Shown piece after piece: positions 25,020-33,991 of a DNA stretch of 64,000 bases. The DNA is from Halobaculum limi (lineage in GTDB: Archaea; Halobacteriota; Halobacteria; Halobacteriales; Haloferacaceae): positions 434,001 through 498,000 of the forward strand of contig NZ_CP120468.1 of NCBI RefSeq assembly GCF_029490015.1, given 5' to 3'. Position 1 is the stretch's first letter; each line of letters opens with the position of its first letter. Position numbers and translations under genes: made by a program. The notes under the pieces are model-generated. The model worked only from the letters and a program-made list of their open reading frames with translations, did not search any database and had not been told where the DNA came from.

Positions 25020-26402
25020 TCACTCCGCGACGATTCGCGACACTGCGCCGCCGTCGTCGCCGGTCGTGCAGACGTACAGTTCGCCGTCCGGCCCCTGACC
25101 GAACGAGAGGACGCTCCGGCCCAACCCCGCCGTCTCGACCGTCCGGGTCGGCCAGCGGCCTTCCTCTTGCGGGTCCGCGAGAAACAGGTCGCCGCCGGGG
25201 CGGAAGTCTGCAAACAGGTACGTCCCCTCGAGCGCCGGAATCTCGTCGCCACGGTAGACGTACCCGCCGATGACAGAGATACCAGACACGCCGTCGCCGG
25301 AGTGCGGGTACTCCAGCACCGGGTCGATGAGGGGGTCGCCGTCGGGCGTCTCCGTCGGCGCGGAGTCGCGGTCGAACGGGTGGAAGCCCTCGCGGACGTT
25401 CCAGCCGTAGTTGCCGCCCGATTCGACGCGATTGACCTCCTCCCACGCGTTCTGTCCCACGTCGGCGACGAGGAACTCGCCCGTCTCGCGGTCGAACGAG
25501 AAGCGCCACGGGTTGCGGAAGCCCCACGCGAACTGCTCGGGGAGGCCCTCACCGCCGACGAGCGGGTTGTCCTCGGGGATCGCGTACGGGTCGCCGTCGC
25601 CGTCGACGCCGACGTCGTCGCCGCCCAGTGGGTCGATGCGGAGGACGCTGCCGAGGAGGTTCTCGGTGATATCCTGCCCGTTGCCGCCGTCGAGTGCGTC
25701 GTACCAGTCGTCGACGTGGCCGGTGCCGCGGTCGCCGCCACCGCCGCCGTCGCCGACGCCGACGTACAGCAGTCCGTCGGGGCCGAACGTCACCGACCCC
25801 GCGTTGTGGTTGCCCTGTGGCTGTGGCACCTCCAGTAGGGTGCGCTCGGTGTCGAAGTCGGCGGCATCGGGCGTCGCCCGGACCTCCGAGAGGACGAACG
25901 TGTGGCTGTACCCGCTGGGTGTGCCGTCGCGGCCCGGGGCGCTATATCGGACGTACACGCGGTCCTCGTCGGGGAACTCGGGATGGAACGCGAGACCGAG
26001 CAGTCCCTGTTCGGAGTAGCCCCCACCGAGGTCGACCATCCGGTCGCGCACGTCGAGGAACGTGGCGCGGTCGTCGCCGTCGACGACCGTCACCGTCCCG
26101 CGCTGGTCGACGACGTACAGGCGGCCGTCGACGTTCGGCGGCGCTTCGAGGCCGAGCGGTGCGGCGAAGCCGTCCGCGACGACCTCGGTCGCGAGCGTTT
26201 CGGGGCCGAATTCGTCGTCTGCAGTGTCTGTCTCGGCCGTCCCGCTGTCGCTCCCACTCCCCCCACCGGTCCCGTCGTTGCCGGCGGTCCCCGGCGCGCC
26301 GACACAGCCAGCGATGCCGACCGTCGCGAGCGTGCCCGTCGCGCCGACGCGCCGGAGGAACGCGCGGCGGTCGGTCAGCGGAGTGCCGTCGAATCGAACC
26401 AT
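25020..26402 (-). CDS. Exported PQQ-type soluble aldose sugar dehydrogenase
   Basis: A 460-residue protein. The N-terminus has a Tat signal, TDRRAFLRRVG, ending at a lipobox-like VGIAGC, so a Tat lipoprotein is likely. After a Gly/Ser/Asp spacer comes a six-bladed beta-propeller of the Asd/GdhB family: GLLGLAFHPEF, the His-containing PQGNHNAGSVTFGPDGLLYV, VGDGG, and WGFRNPWRFSFD. These bind calcium and PQQ in homologues, which oxidise glucose and other aldoses. I chose the ATG at 26402; the open frame upstream is an artefact of GC content. Whether the cell makes PQQ is not visible. Confidence 0.9.
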   Translation of the reverse strand: MVRFDGTPLTDRRAFLRRVGATGTLATVGIAGCVGAPGTAGNDGTGGGSGSDSGTAETDTADDEFGPETLATEVVADGFAAPLGLEAPPNVDGRLYVVDQRGTVTVVDGDDRATFLDVRDRMVDLGGGYSEQGLLGLAFHPEFPDEDRVYVRYSAPGRDGTPSGYSHTFVLSEVRATPDAADFDTERTLLEVPQPQGNHNAGSVTFGPDGLLYVGVGDGGGGGDRGTGHVDDWYDALDGGNGQDITENLLGSVLRIDPLGGDDVGVDGDGDPYAIPEDNPLVGGEGLPEQFAWGFRNPWRFSFDRETGEFLVADVGQNAWEEVNRVESGGNYGWNVREGFHPFDRDSAPTETPDGDPLIDPVLEYPHSGDGVSGISVIGGYVYRGDEIPALEGTYLFADFRPGGDLFLADPQEEGRWPTRTVETAGLGRSVLSFGQGPDGELYVCTTGDDGGAVSRIVAE

Positions 26403-26527
26403 ACAGACGAGAGGCGCTACAGCGGGGAATAGGCGTCGCCGGATTCCGGTGAGCGCTGGAGAGTCGCGCGAGCGACGGTGGCAGCGACCGAGCGAACAGC
26501 CATATCCGTTGAGCGCGAACGACCAGT

Positions 26528-27223
26528 ATGAAGCGAACCACCTCGCTCCTCCTCGGCGTCGGCGGCGTCGTCGGTGCCCTCGCGCTGTGGAACCAGTACC
26601 AACGCTACACGACGGAGACGGTGCCGTACACCGTCGTCGCTCGTATCGGCGACGTGGACCTCCGGCGCTACCCGCCGACGGTCCTCGCGGAGACGGTCGC
26701 CGACAGTCGCCGCGAGGCGTTCGGACGGCTGTTCCGTTACATCTCCGGCGCGAACGACGCCGACGCCGACCTGTCGATGACCGCGCCCGTAAAGATCGGT
26801 GACGGCGACGAGGGCAGCAACGGCGTCGCAATCCCGATGACCGCGCCCGTCGAGGTCAGCGGCGGCGACCGTCGCATCCCGATGACGGCCGCCGGCAGCG
26901 ACAGCAATGGCGACGCCGACGGCGTCCGGATGGCCTTCTACCTCCCCGAGGAGTACGACGCCGAGTCCGCCCCACGACCGACCGACGAGGACGTGACCAT
27001 CGTCGCGGTGCCGGAGCGAACGCTCGCCGTCAGGCGCTTCTCGTGGCGGCCCACCGAGCGCCGTCTCGAACGCGAAGTGAACCGTCTCGAAGCGACGCTA
27101 TCGGAAGCGTCGGTGCCGCTGGCGGGCGAGCCGTTCTACATGGGCTACGACGCGCCGGGGACGCTCCCGTTCCTCCGGCGCAACGAGGTGGCCGTCGAAG
27201 TGGAGTCGGCGGCCGCGACCTGA
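26528..27223 (+). CDS. SOUL-family haem-binding-like protein
   Basis: A 231-residue protein with an N-terminal membrane helix or signal (residues 5-21), followed by a SOUL domain: VPYTVVARIGDVDLRRYPP, then three repeats of the family phrase SMTAPV / PMTAPVEV / PMTAAG, and FYLPEEYD. The last part, RRFSWRPTERRLEREVNRLE, is also typical. SOUL proteins bind haem or hydrophobic groups; haem ligands are not conserved in all. Acidic Gly/Asp loops between strands look like halophilic insertions. Confidence 0.92.
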   Translation: MKRTTSLLLGVGGVVGALALWNQYQRYTTETVPYTVVARIGDVDLRRYPPTVLAETVADSRREAFGRLFRYISGANDADADLSMTAPVKIGDGDEGSNGVAIPMTAPVEVSGGDRRIPMTAAGSDSNGDADGVRMAFYLPEEYDAESAPRPTDEDVTIVAVPERTLAVRRFSWRPTERRLEREVNRLEATLSEASVPLAGEPFYMGYDAPGTLPFLRRNEVAVEVESAAAT

Positions 27224-27242
27224 GTCGGCCGGTCGCGACCGC

Positions 27243-27665
27243 TCACCGGAACCGCCAGGTCACTGCCACGCCGCCGAACCACGCGACGGCGAACACCGCC
27301 GCGAGCACCAGCGTCGCCCCGGAGAACCTGCCACCGAGAGCGTACGCCGCCGCGAACAGCACCGCCGCCGCGACGAGAATCGTGCCGACCACGCGACGGA
27401 ACCACCGCGCCGGGTCGTCGACGCGCTTGATCAGCGAGCCGTTGAGCAACACGCCGCCGAGCGCTCCCACACCCGCCACCGAGAACACCGGGAGTGCCCC
27501 AGTGACGGCGATTCGACCGGTCGCCGTGAGGAACGCCAGCACGGTCGCCGCCGACGCGGCGACCGTCAGCGCTCCCGCCACCGCCGCGTGCCCCTGCCGC
27601 GAGACGCGTCGCTCGCGGCGTTCGAGGACGGCCTCCGGGTCGATGTCGTCGTCGCCGCCGGGCAC
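27243..27665 (-). CDS. Small four-helix membrane protein, function unknown
   Basis: A 140-residue protein with four hydrophobic helices (about residues 26-46, 52-72, 88-108 and 113-133) and a short acidic then basic N-terminus (LERRERRVSRQ). No motif is recognised. It lies between the SOUL gene (convergent, 19 bases) and a beta-CASP nuclease gene that would be read first on the minus strand, 63 bases away. Confidence 0.7.
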   Translation of the reverse strand: MPGGDDDIDPEAVLERRERRVSRQGHAAVAGALTVAASAATVLAFLTATGRIAVTGALPVFSVAGVGALGGVLLNGSLIKRVDDPARWFRRVVGTILVAAAVLFAAAYALGGRFSGATLVLAAVFAVAWFGGVAVTWRFR

Positions 27666-27728
27666 GAGGGATCGAACGGGCCAGCGCGAGTTGGACGTTA
27701 CGGCGGAAACGACGAGGGGACTGACACC

Positions 27729-28967
27729 TCAGACGACGACTCGCTCCCCGAGTTCCGGGGCGCTCGCGTCGAATCCCTCGCCGCGCAGTTCTTCGGCGAA
27801 CGCCGGACAGCGGTCGCCGTGGTTGACGAGGACCGTCGCGTCGCGATACGAGTCGAGGAACGAACGCAGGCCGTCGCGGTCGGCGTGCGCCGAGAAGTCG
27901 AACAACTCCACGCGGGCGGCGACGGGGACGACGCCGCCGTCGAGGTCACAGCGCCCGTGTTCGAGCAACTGCCGGCCGTTCGTCCCCTCGACCTGGTAGC
28001 CGGTGAGCAGCACCCGGTTCGTCGGGTCCGACCGCAGCATCGGGAGATACCGCATCACCGGGCCGCCAGAGACCATTCCCGAGGTGGTGACGATGGCCTC
28101 GTTGTCGGCGGCGATGCGCTCTCGCTGGCCATCGCTCCCGGTGACGTACCGTGCGCCGGATTTCGCCCGCTTCAGGAGGTCCGGGTCGCGCACGAACTCG
28201 GGGTGGCGACGGACGATGTCGGTGACACGCTGCCCCATCCCGTCGAGATACGGCCGAATCTCGCTGTCCGCCAGCACGCACAACACCTCCTGCGTCCGCC
28301 CGATGGCGAACGCCGGAATCAGCGCGGTTCCACCCTCGTAGCGGGTAGTGCGGACCGTCTCGACGAATCGCTCCTCGACGCTGGCACGGTCCTCGTGGGT
28401 CACGTCGGAGTAGGTGCTCTCACAGATGACCACGTCCGCGTCCGGCCGCGCGGTCGACCCCGAGAGGAGGCGGGTGTCGTCGGTGTGGAAGTCCGCCGTG
28501 TAGCAGAGTCGCGTGTCACCGTCGTCGACGAGGACGTGCGCGCTGCCGGGGATGTGTCCGGCGTTGTAGAAGGTGACCTCGTAGTCGGTGCCGCCGGCGG
28601 CGACGGTGAACGGCGCTCGGTAGCCGTGGCGCTGTTCCACCTCGCCCAGTCGTTGGACGTGGTTCTCCGTGAACGTGCAGTCGTAGCCGCGGAGTTTCAG
28701 CGTGTCACGCGCGAGGACGCGAGCGAGTTCGCTCGTCGGCGGCGTCCAGTGAATCGGCGGGCGGCGGTCGCCGCGGAGGAGTGCCGGAACTTGCCCGACG
28801 TGGTCGAGGTGGCCGTGCGAGACGACGATTGCGTCCGGTTCCGGGCGACCAACGGGATACTGCGGCGGGTCGGCAGTCAGCGTGCCGTAATCGAGGAGGA
28901 GGGCGTCGTCGACGAGGACCGCGGAGCGCCCCACCTCGCGGGCACCGCCGAGAAACTGAATCTCCAT
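27729..28967 (-). CDS. Metallo-beta-lactamase/beta-CASP ribonuclease-type protein
   Basis: A 412-residue beta-CASP family protein. Motif II is SHGHLDHVG (HxHxDH, about residues 50-57), further metal ligands are GHIPGSAH and the Asp in YTADF, and the beta-CASP region holds FAIGRTQE, MVSGGPVMRYLP and SAHADRDGL. No KH domain is present, unlike archaeal aCPSF1, so it matches the shorter aCPSF2-like or aRNase J-like branch that cuts or degrades RNA. Start at MEIQFLGGAREVGRS is the family's usual beginning. Confidence 0.92.
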   Translation of the reverse strand: MEIQFLGGAREVGRSAVLVDDALLLDYGTLTADPPQYPVGRPEPDAIVVSHGHLDHVGQVPALLRGDRRPPIHWTPPTSELARVLARDTLKLRGYDCTFTENHVQRLGEVEQRHGYRAPFTVAAGGTDYEVTFYNAGHIPGSAHVLVDDGDTRLCYTADFHTDDTRLLSGSTARPDADVVICESTYSDVTHEDRASVEERFVETVRTTRYEGGTALIPAFAIGRTQEVLCVLADSEIRPYLDGMGQRVTDIVRRHPEFVRDPDLLKRAKSGARYVTGSDGQRERIAADNEAIVTTSGMVSGGPVMRYLPMLRSDPTNRVLLTGYQVEGTNGRQLLEHGRCDLDGGVVPVAARVELFDFSAHADRDGLRSFLDSYRDATVLVNHGDRCPAFAEELRGEGFDASAPELGERVVV

Positions 28968-29018
28968 CGGGCGTGAGAAGCGTCTCGACGGGGTTGGCTC
29001 CGTCGGTTCGGTGACGCC

Positions 29019-29111
29019 TCAGAACACCTGCACCGCGACCAGTGCCCCAGCTCCCACCGCCATCACGATCAGTGCGCCGATCGAGATAGTCGACATCCGC
29101 TTCGTGTTCAT
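29019..29111 (-). CDS. Candidate 30-residue membrane peptide
   Basis: MNTKRMSTISIGALIVMAVG followed by ten more residues (AGALVAVQVF) forms one hydrophobic helix after a short basic head, then a stop. It is below usual annotation limits. Support: a TATA-like GGTTATCAG lies 24-32 bases before the ATG at leaderless spacing, a palindrome lies between, and the composition is that of a real membrane helix. There is no other gene in the 281 bases between the beta-CASP gene and the FAD enzyme. It could be a small regulatory membrane protein or a chance frame. Confidence 0.5.
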   Translation of the reverse strand: MNTKRMSTISIGALIVMAVGAGALVAVQVF

Positions 29112-29112
29112 A

Positions 29113-29142
29113 CAGACGACCAGCGTCTGCTGCTGATAACCG
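29113..29142 (-). promoter_or_regulatory. Promoter and operator-like palindrome of the 30-residue ORF
   Basis: CAGACG-ACCAG-CGTCTG (29113-29129) is a perfect 6-bp inverted repeat directly before the ATG, and the minus-strand GGTTATCAG (about 29134-29142) is a TATA-like box. A protein bound to the repeat would cover the start site. The remaining bases to 29248 show nothing recognisable. Confidence 0.45.
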
Positions 29143-29248
29143 TTCGGCCGCAACTATCAGTGGTGAAAGCGGACCCTCGGAGACGACGCGCTACCGAGCG
29201 GTGACCGCGCGACCGTGCGGTCCCACGGAGTCGCGAGCGACGACCACC

Positions 29249-30706
29249 TCAGTCAACGAACTGCTCGCGGGCGACGCTGACGCTCCGGTCGCCGAGCGCG
29301 AACGACTCGACCGCGCGCCGGAGCAGCCCCGAGCGGGGAACGACCGCGCCGGCGAGTGCCGTCGCTCCGCGGACGAGTGGCGGAGGAACGTACCGACCGT
29401 ACTCGAGCCAGAACGCGAGGTTGTCGGCGGCACGACGCTGGAGACCGATCACGCGCTCGACGGTCGGCCGGCGCCGGGCCTCGTACGCGCGGAGACACGA
29501 ACGAGGGAGCGGGCCGTCGCCTTCGACCGACCCGTGCTGGCCCGTCGCACCGTCGAGCGCACGGACGAGTCGGTCGTGTGCGACGACCGCGTCCTCGACG
29601 GCGAGGGGGTTCCCCTGCGCGCCGAGCGGGCTGGCGACGTGTGCGGCGTCCCCGAGCAACACGAGTCCGTCGCGGGTCCACTCGGGCGCGAGTCCGGGGG
29701 CGACGTCGAGCAGCGTGGTGTCGGCGAAGCCGTCGAGGTGTGCCGCCATCGCGGCGGCGACGCCCGGGTCGACCGCGGCGACCCGCTCGCGGAACGCCGG
29801 AAACCCGGACTCGCGGATCGCCGACCACGTCCCCGCGTGGATCGGGTAGCCGACCTGGAGTTCACCGGCCCCGAGTCCGAAGTGCACGAGCACGCCGTCG
29901 CGGGCGATCTGTCCCTGCGTGTCGGTCTCGACCGCGCCCGACGGGAGTTTGAACCAGACGAGATCGATCGGCGAGTCGAACAGTCCCGCGCCGATTCCGG
30001 CGCGCTCGCGGACCGCCGAGTAGCGGCCGTCGGCGCCGACGACGCACCGGCCCTCGAACCCGACCGTCTCGTCGGCCGAGCGGTCGCGGGCGACGACGCC
30101 ACCGACCGGAACGGCGTCCCGGTCCCCGGAGTTCTCGTCGGTCCACAGGTCCGTGACGGTCGTGCTCGGGTAGAAGTCGAACCCCTCGTACGCGCTCGCG
30201 CGGTCGACGAGCAGTTCGAGCAGCGCTGGCTGCTCCATCAACAGCGCGTACGGGTAGTCGGTGTCGAGGAGGTCGAAGTCGAGGACCGACACCCGGCGAC
30301 CGTACAGCGAGAACGAGCCGTCGGTGACGGTCTCGTGTGCGAGAGCGAGGACGTCCGCCAGCAGGTCCATCTCGTCGAACAGTCGAACGACGCCGGGGTT
30401 CCAGCCGAACCCGCGGTACTCGCGCTGGAACGTCGACTCGCGTTCGACGAGAGCGACGTCGACGCCGCTCCGCGCGAGGAGGTACGAGAGGACCGCCCCG
30501 CCGGGACCACAGCCGACGACCACCACGTCGGCGTCGACCGTCCGGTCTGGAGCCGAGGCGTCGACCGTCCGGTCCGGAGCCGAGGCGTCGACCGTCCGGT
30601 CTGGAGCCGAGGCGTCGACCGTCCGGTCCGGAGCCGAGGCGTCGACCGTGTCGCCGGTGTTCGGTCGGTCGTCGGTATCAGGCCGACCGTCGGTGTGCTC
30701 GGCCAT
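29249..30706 (-). CDS. FAD-dependent class A monooxygenase-type protein
   Basis: A 485-residue flavoprotein. The dinucleotide-binding motif VVVGCGPGGAVLSYLLA starts at about residue 60, the second FAD motif GDAAHVASPLGAQG at about residue 345, as in aromatic hydroxylases. Before it are 59 residues with no family counterpart, including four perfect copies of TVDASAPDR encoded by a 27-bp repeat. The aldehyde:ferredoxin oxidoreductase gene ends ten bases upstream on the same strand, so both are probably one message. The substrate is unknown; a membrane-edge C-terminus (LVRGATALAGAVV) is mildly hydrophobic. Confidence 0.88.
   Translation of the reverse strand: MAEHTDGRPDTDDRPNTGDTVDASAPDRTVDASAPDRTVDASAPDRTVDASAPDRTVDADVVVVGCGPGGAVLSYLLARSGVDVALVERESTFQREYRGFGWNPGVVRLFDEMDLLADVLALAHETVTDGSFSLYGRRVSVLDFDLLDTDYPYALLMEQPALLELLVDRASAYEGFDFYPSTTVTDLWTDENSGDRDAVPVGGVVARDRSADETVGFEGRCVVGADGRYSAVRERAGIGAGLFDSPIDLVWFKLPSGAVETDTQGQIARDGVLVHFGLGAGELQVGYPIHAGTWSAIRESGFPAFRERVAAVDPGVAAAMAAHLDGFADTTLLDVAPGLAPEWTRDGLVLLGDAAHVASPLGAQGNPLAVEDAVVAHDRLVRALDGATGQHGSVEGDGPLPRSCLRAYEARRRPTVERVIGLQRRAADNLAFWLEYGRYVPPPLVRGATALAGAVVPRSGLLRRAVESFALGDRSVSVAREQFVD
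30534..30650. repeat. Coding 27-bp tandem repeat, 4.3 copies
   Basis: Four copies of a 27-bp unit (30534-30560, 30561-30587, 30588-30614, 30615-30641) plus a 9-base partial copy. Copies 1 and 3 have GGTCTGG and copies 2 and 4 GGTCCGG at the same place; otherwise they are identical. The alternating difference shows that a 54-bp pair was duplicated as a block. It encodes TVDASAPDR repeats in the FAD enzyme N-terminus. Confidence 0.95.
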
Positions 30707-30716
30707 CGTGACCCCC

Positions 30717-32405
30717 TCAGTCGTCCGCCGTCGCGGGGTCGGAGCCGGTCTCGCCGAGTCCGGGGACGACGCCGTCCGCTCGCCACCCGCGCGCCTCGTA
30801 GTAGGCGTCGAGGGCGTCCTCGAACCCCGGCAGGTCGTACGGGAGGGTGTCGTCCGCGCGGTCGAAGCCGCGGCGGTTGTTGAACGCTCGCTCCAGTTCG
30901 ACGACGCGCGCGCCGACCGCCAGGAGGTCGTCGTAGTCGGCGTCGAGCAACGCCCCGAGTCGGTCCTCGGTCATGAAGTCGCGCGAGAACTTGCAGACGA
31001 CGCCCGAATCGAGCAGGGCGTTGTGGTTCTCCGCCCGCGCGACCATCGGGGCCTTCCCGTCGAGGCCGCGCTTGTCGACGGCCTGTGATTTGTCGACGAG
31101 GGGATACTCCTTCGAGTAGAAACTGGCGTACATGTGGTCGGCCCCGCGGTTCGACGTGGCGAACGAGAGGCCCTGCCCGTTGAGCGTCCGGCCGTCGTGG
31201 GCGGCGAACTCCAGACCCTTGACCGACCAGTCCTCGACGCCCAACTCGGGGGCGGCGCGGTGGACGCCCTCGGCGAGAAGGTCACCGAGGTCACCCTCGC
31301 GATACGCCGCCTTCCGAAGTGCGTCGCGGGCGCGTTCGGGGTTGGGGAGGTCGTCTTCGCTCGTGAGGTAGGCGGCGACGGTGTCGCCCGCGGAGATGGT
31401 GTCGACGCCGAGGCGGTCACACAGGTCGTTCGCCTTCATCACCTCGACGACGTCGTCGACGAGTTGGTTCGACCCCCACGCCATCACCGTCTCGAACTCC
31501 GGCCCCTCCGTCTCGACGCCCGCCGCCTCGTCTCTCGTCGGGAGTTTGCACGCGAACGCACACTGCGAGCAGGTTCCCTTCTTGTACTTCTTCGACTCCA
31601 CCGCGTCGCCCGAGATGCCCTCGACGCCGTCGAACGAGAGTGCCGAGAAGTAGTCCGTCGGCAACGCCTCCACCTCGTTGGCGTACTCGGTGACGCTGGT
31701 CGTCCCCTGCCGCTTCATAATGTGGTCAGAGGTAGCGGCCTCGCGGTGGACGTCCACCTGAATTGGGTCGATGTCGACGTCTGCTTCCGCGTCGCCGTCG
31801 AAGGTGAGCACCTTCACGTTCTTGCTGCCGAGGACCGCGCCCAGGCCGGTGCGACCGAACGCGCGCGTCTCACTGGTCATCACGCAGGCGTAGCGGACCA
31901 AGTGCTCTCCGGCGGGGCCGATACACGCGAGGTGTTCGGGGTCGAGATCGTGTTCGGTGGCCGCCCACTCGCTGACTTCGGGGACCTCCGCACCCGCGAG
32001 GTTGGGGACTTCCTCGAAGGTGACGCCGTCCTCGCGGACGTGGACCGCCAGCGGCACGTCGCTCTGGCCGCGGAGTTCGACGGCGGCGTAGCCCGTTCCG
32101 GTGAAGTTGCGCGAGAGGAAGCCACCGGCGTTCGAGGAGGCGAGACCGTCCGTCAGCGGCGAGACGGCGGTCATATTCATCCGTCCGGTGAAACTCATCG
32201 TGGAGTGTTGGAGCGGTCCGGTCGTCAGGTACACCCGGTTGTCGGGGCCGAGTGGGTCCGCGTCGAACGGCACGCGGTCGAACGCCAGTTTGGTGGCGAC
32301 GCCACGGCCGCCGACGAACTCCGCGAGGACGTCGTCGATGTCCTCCTCGGTCGTCGTCTGCGCCGAGAGGTCGGCGGACAACAGCGGACCAGTCGTGTGA
32401 ATCAT
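30717..32405 (-). CDS. Tungsten/molybdenum aldehyde:ferredoxin oxidoreductase family protein
   Basis: A 562-residue AOR-family enzyme. The N-terminal domain has GGRGVATKLAFD and TGRMNMTAVSP, and the FeS cluster cysteines are CSQCAFAC (CxxCxxxC) with a late cysteine in VVCKFSRD. Tungstopterin ligation region includes SKNVKVL and RGADHMYAS. AORs oxidise aldehydes to acids with ferredoxin; haloarchaeal members often have unknown substrates. A 2Fe-2S ferredoxin gene is 6.5 kb away. The ATG at 32405 follows family length. Probably co-transcribed with the FAD monooxygenase. Confidence 0.93.
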   Translation of the reverse strand: MIHTTGPLLSADLSAQTTTEEDIDDVLAEFVGGRGVATKLAFDRVPFDADPLGPDNRVYLTTGPLQHSTMSFTGRMNMTAVSPLTDGLASSNAGGFLSRNFTGTGYAAVELRGQSDVPLAVHVREDGVTFEEVPNLAGAEVPEVSEWAATEHDLDPEHLACIGPAGEHLVRYACVMTSETRAFGRTGLGAVLGSKNVKVLTFDGDAEADVDIDPIQVDVHREAATSDHIMKRQGTTSVTEYANEVEALPTDYFSALSFDGVEGISGDAVESKKYKKGTCSQCAFACKLPTRDEAAGVETEGPEFETVMAWGSNQLVDDVVEVMKANDLCDRLGVDTISAGDTVAAYLTSEDDLPNPERARDALRKAAYREGDLGDLLAEGVHRAAPELGVEDWSVKGLEFAAHDGRTLNGQGLSFATSNRGADHMYASFYSKEYPLVDKSQAVDKRGLDGKAPMVARAENHNALLDSGVVCKFSRDFMTEDRLGALLDADYDDLLAVGARVVELERAFNNRRGFDRADDTLPYDLPGFEDALDAYYEARGWRADGVVPGLGETGSDPATADD

Positions 32406-32572
32406 ACCCACGGCTTCGGCCGCGGGCGTGGTAAATCCCGTCGGCGGCCGAAATCGTCCCACGCTCATTTCCGCCTCCCGACAGATATGGGGCCGTGCGG
32501 GCCGGTTCCGGTTCGCACAGGTCGGTTCGGGTCGGAACCACTATCCCATCCGCCGTCACACCTACGAACCGA

Positions 32573-33949
32573 ATGAAAGTCTTCGGTTCGAGTGGCACCC
32601 GCGGGGTTGTGGGCGAGGAGTTCACGCCCGAGTTCGTCTCGCGGGTCGCCGCCGCCGCGGCGACGACGTGGGAGGCAGACCGCGTCGCCCTCGGCCGCGA
32701 CACACGTACCTCGGGGCGGACGTTCGCGGACGCCGCCGCCGCCGGCATCACCGCCGCTGGCGTCGACGTGGAGCGACTGGGCGTCGTGCCGACGCCGAGT
32801 CTGGTTCGCTACTGCGAGGTCGAGCGAGTACCGGGCGTGATGATCACCGCATCGCACAACCCGCCGGAGTTCAACGGCGTGAAACTGGTCGGCGACGAAG
32901 GGATCGAACTCCCCGTCCACCGACTGGAGGCCATCGAAGAGCGCCTGCTTGCGGAGGGGACGACGACGGTGACGTGGGACCGGATGGGTGCCTCGCGCCA
33001 CATCGACGACGCCAACGACGACTACGTGGCGGAGATGCTGGCGACGGTCGACCGCGACGCCATCGCGGCCGCGAACCTGACCGTGGCGCTCGACCCCGGC
33101 CACGGCGCGGGTGCGCTCACCTCTCCCGAGTTCCTGCGCGAACTCGGCTGTGACGTCGTCACCGTCAACGCACAGCCAGACGGCCACTTCCCGGGTCGCG
33201 ACCCCGAACCCGTCGAGACGAACCTCGGCGACCTGCAACGCCTGGTCCGCGCGGCCGACGCCGACGTGGGCATCGCACACGACGGCGACGCCGACCGCGC
33301 CGTGTTCATCGACGAGACCGGCGCGTACGTCGAAGGCGACGCGTCGCTGGCGGCACTCGCGGCACGCGACCTCGGCGAGGGCGACACCACCGTCGCCGCC
33401 GTCAACGTCTCCCAGCGACTCGTCGACGTGTGCGAGGCGGCGGGCGCGAACCTCGAACTCACGCCCATCGGATCGACGAACATCATCACCCGCATCAAGG
33501 AGTTGTGGCAGGAGGACGAGTCCGTGCCCGTCGCCGGCGAGGGGAACGGCGGCGTCTTCTTCCCCGAGTACCGACTGGTCCGCGACGGCGCGTTCATCGC
33601 CGCGAAGTTCCTCGAACTGCTCGCAGAGCGCGGCGAGACGGTGAGCGACGTGGTCGCCCCCTACGAAGACTACACGAACGTCCGCGAGAACCTCGTGTAC
33701 GAGTCGGACGCCGAACTGAACGCGATGCTGGAGGCGGCCGCGGCGTACGCCGAGGAGGCCGACGCCGACCCGGACACGAAAGATGGCTACCGCCTCGACT
33801 ACGGCGACGCGTGGGTGCTCGTGCGCCCCTCCGGCACCGAACCGAAGGTGCGCGTGTACGCCGAGTCCGCCGACCCAGAGCGTGCCGCGGCGCTGGCCGC
33901 AGAGGTACGCGAAGCACTCGAAGCCGCAAAACGCGGCGTCGAAGCGTAG
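32573..33949 (+). CDS. Phosphohexomutase (phosphoglucosamine/phosphomannomutase family)
   Basis: A 458-residue alpha-D-phosphohexomutase. The phospho-serine is in TASHNPPEFNG (about residue 93), the metal loop is DGDADRAVF (about residue 238), the sugar loop is AGEGNGGVFFPEY and the phosphate loop RPSGTEPKVRVYA near residue 425. The family converts glucosamine-, mannose- or glucose-6-phosphate to the 1-phosphate for glycan and glycoprotein synthesis. GEGNGG in the sugar loop differs from the common GEESG, so substrate is uncertain. Start ATG at 32573. Confidence 0.94.
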   Translation: MKVFGSSGTRGVVGEEFTPEFVSRVAAAAATTWEADRVALGRDTRTSGRTFADAAAAGITAAGVDVERLGVVPTPSLVRYCEVERVPGVMITASHNPPEFNGVKLVGDEGIELPVHRLEAIEERLLAEGTTTVTWDRMGASRHIDDANDDYVAEMLATVDRDAIAAANLTVALDPGHGAGALTSPEFLRELGCDVVTVNAQPDGHFPGRDPEPVETNLGDLQRLVRAADADVGIAHDGDADRAVFIDETGAYVEGDASLAALAARDLGEGDTTVAAVNVSQRLVDVCEAAGANLELTPIGSTNIITRIKELWQEDESVPVAGEGNGGVFFPEYRLVRDGAFIAAKFLELLAERGETVSDVVAPYEDYTNVRENLVYESDAELNAMLEAAAAYAEEADADPDTKDGYRLDYGDAWVLVRPSGTEPKVRVYAESADPERAAALAAEVREALEAAKRGVEA

Positions 33950-33991
33950 TCGACGCCGCCCGCCGCCCGAGGCTCCTATCAGCGCCCGGTT

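Noticed and set aside
30534-30650. Possible short CRISPR-like array
   Set aside because: The repeats are directly adjacent without unique spacers and stay in the reading frame of the FAD enzyme, so this is a coding tandem repeat.
29201-30883. 560-residue plus-strand open frame with repeated VDRPVRSRG-type units
   Set aside because: Antisense of the FAD enzyme; the repeats reflect the 27-bp coding repeat on the other strand.
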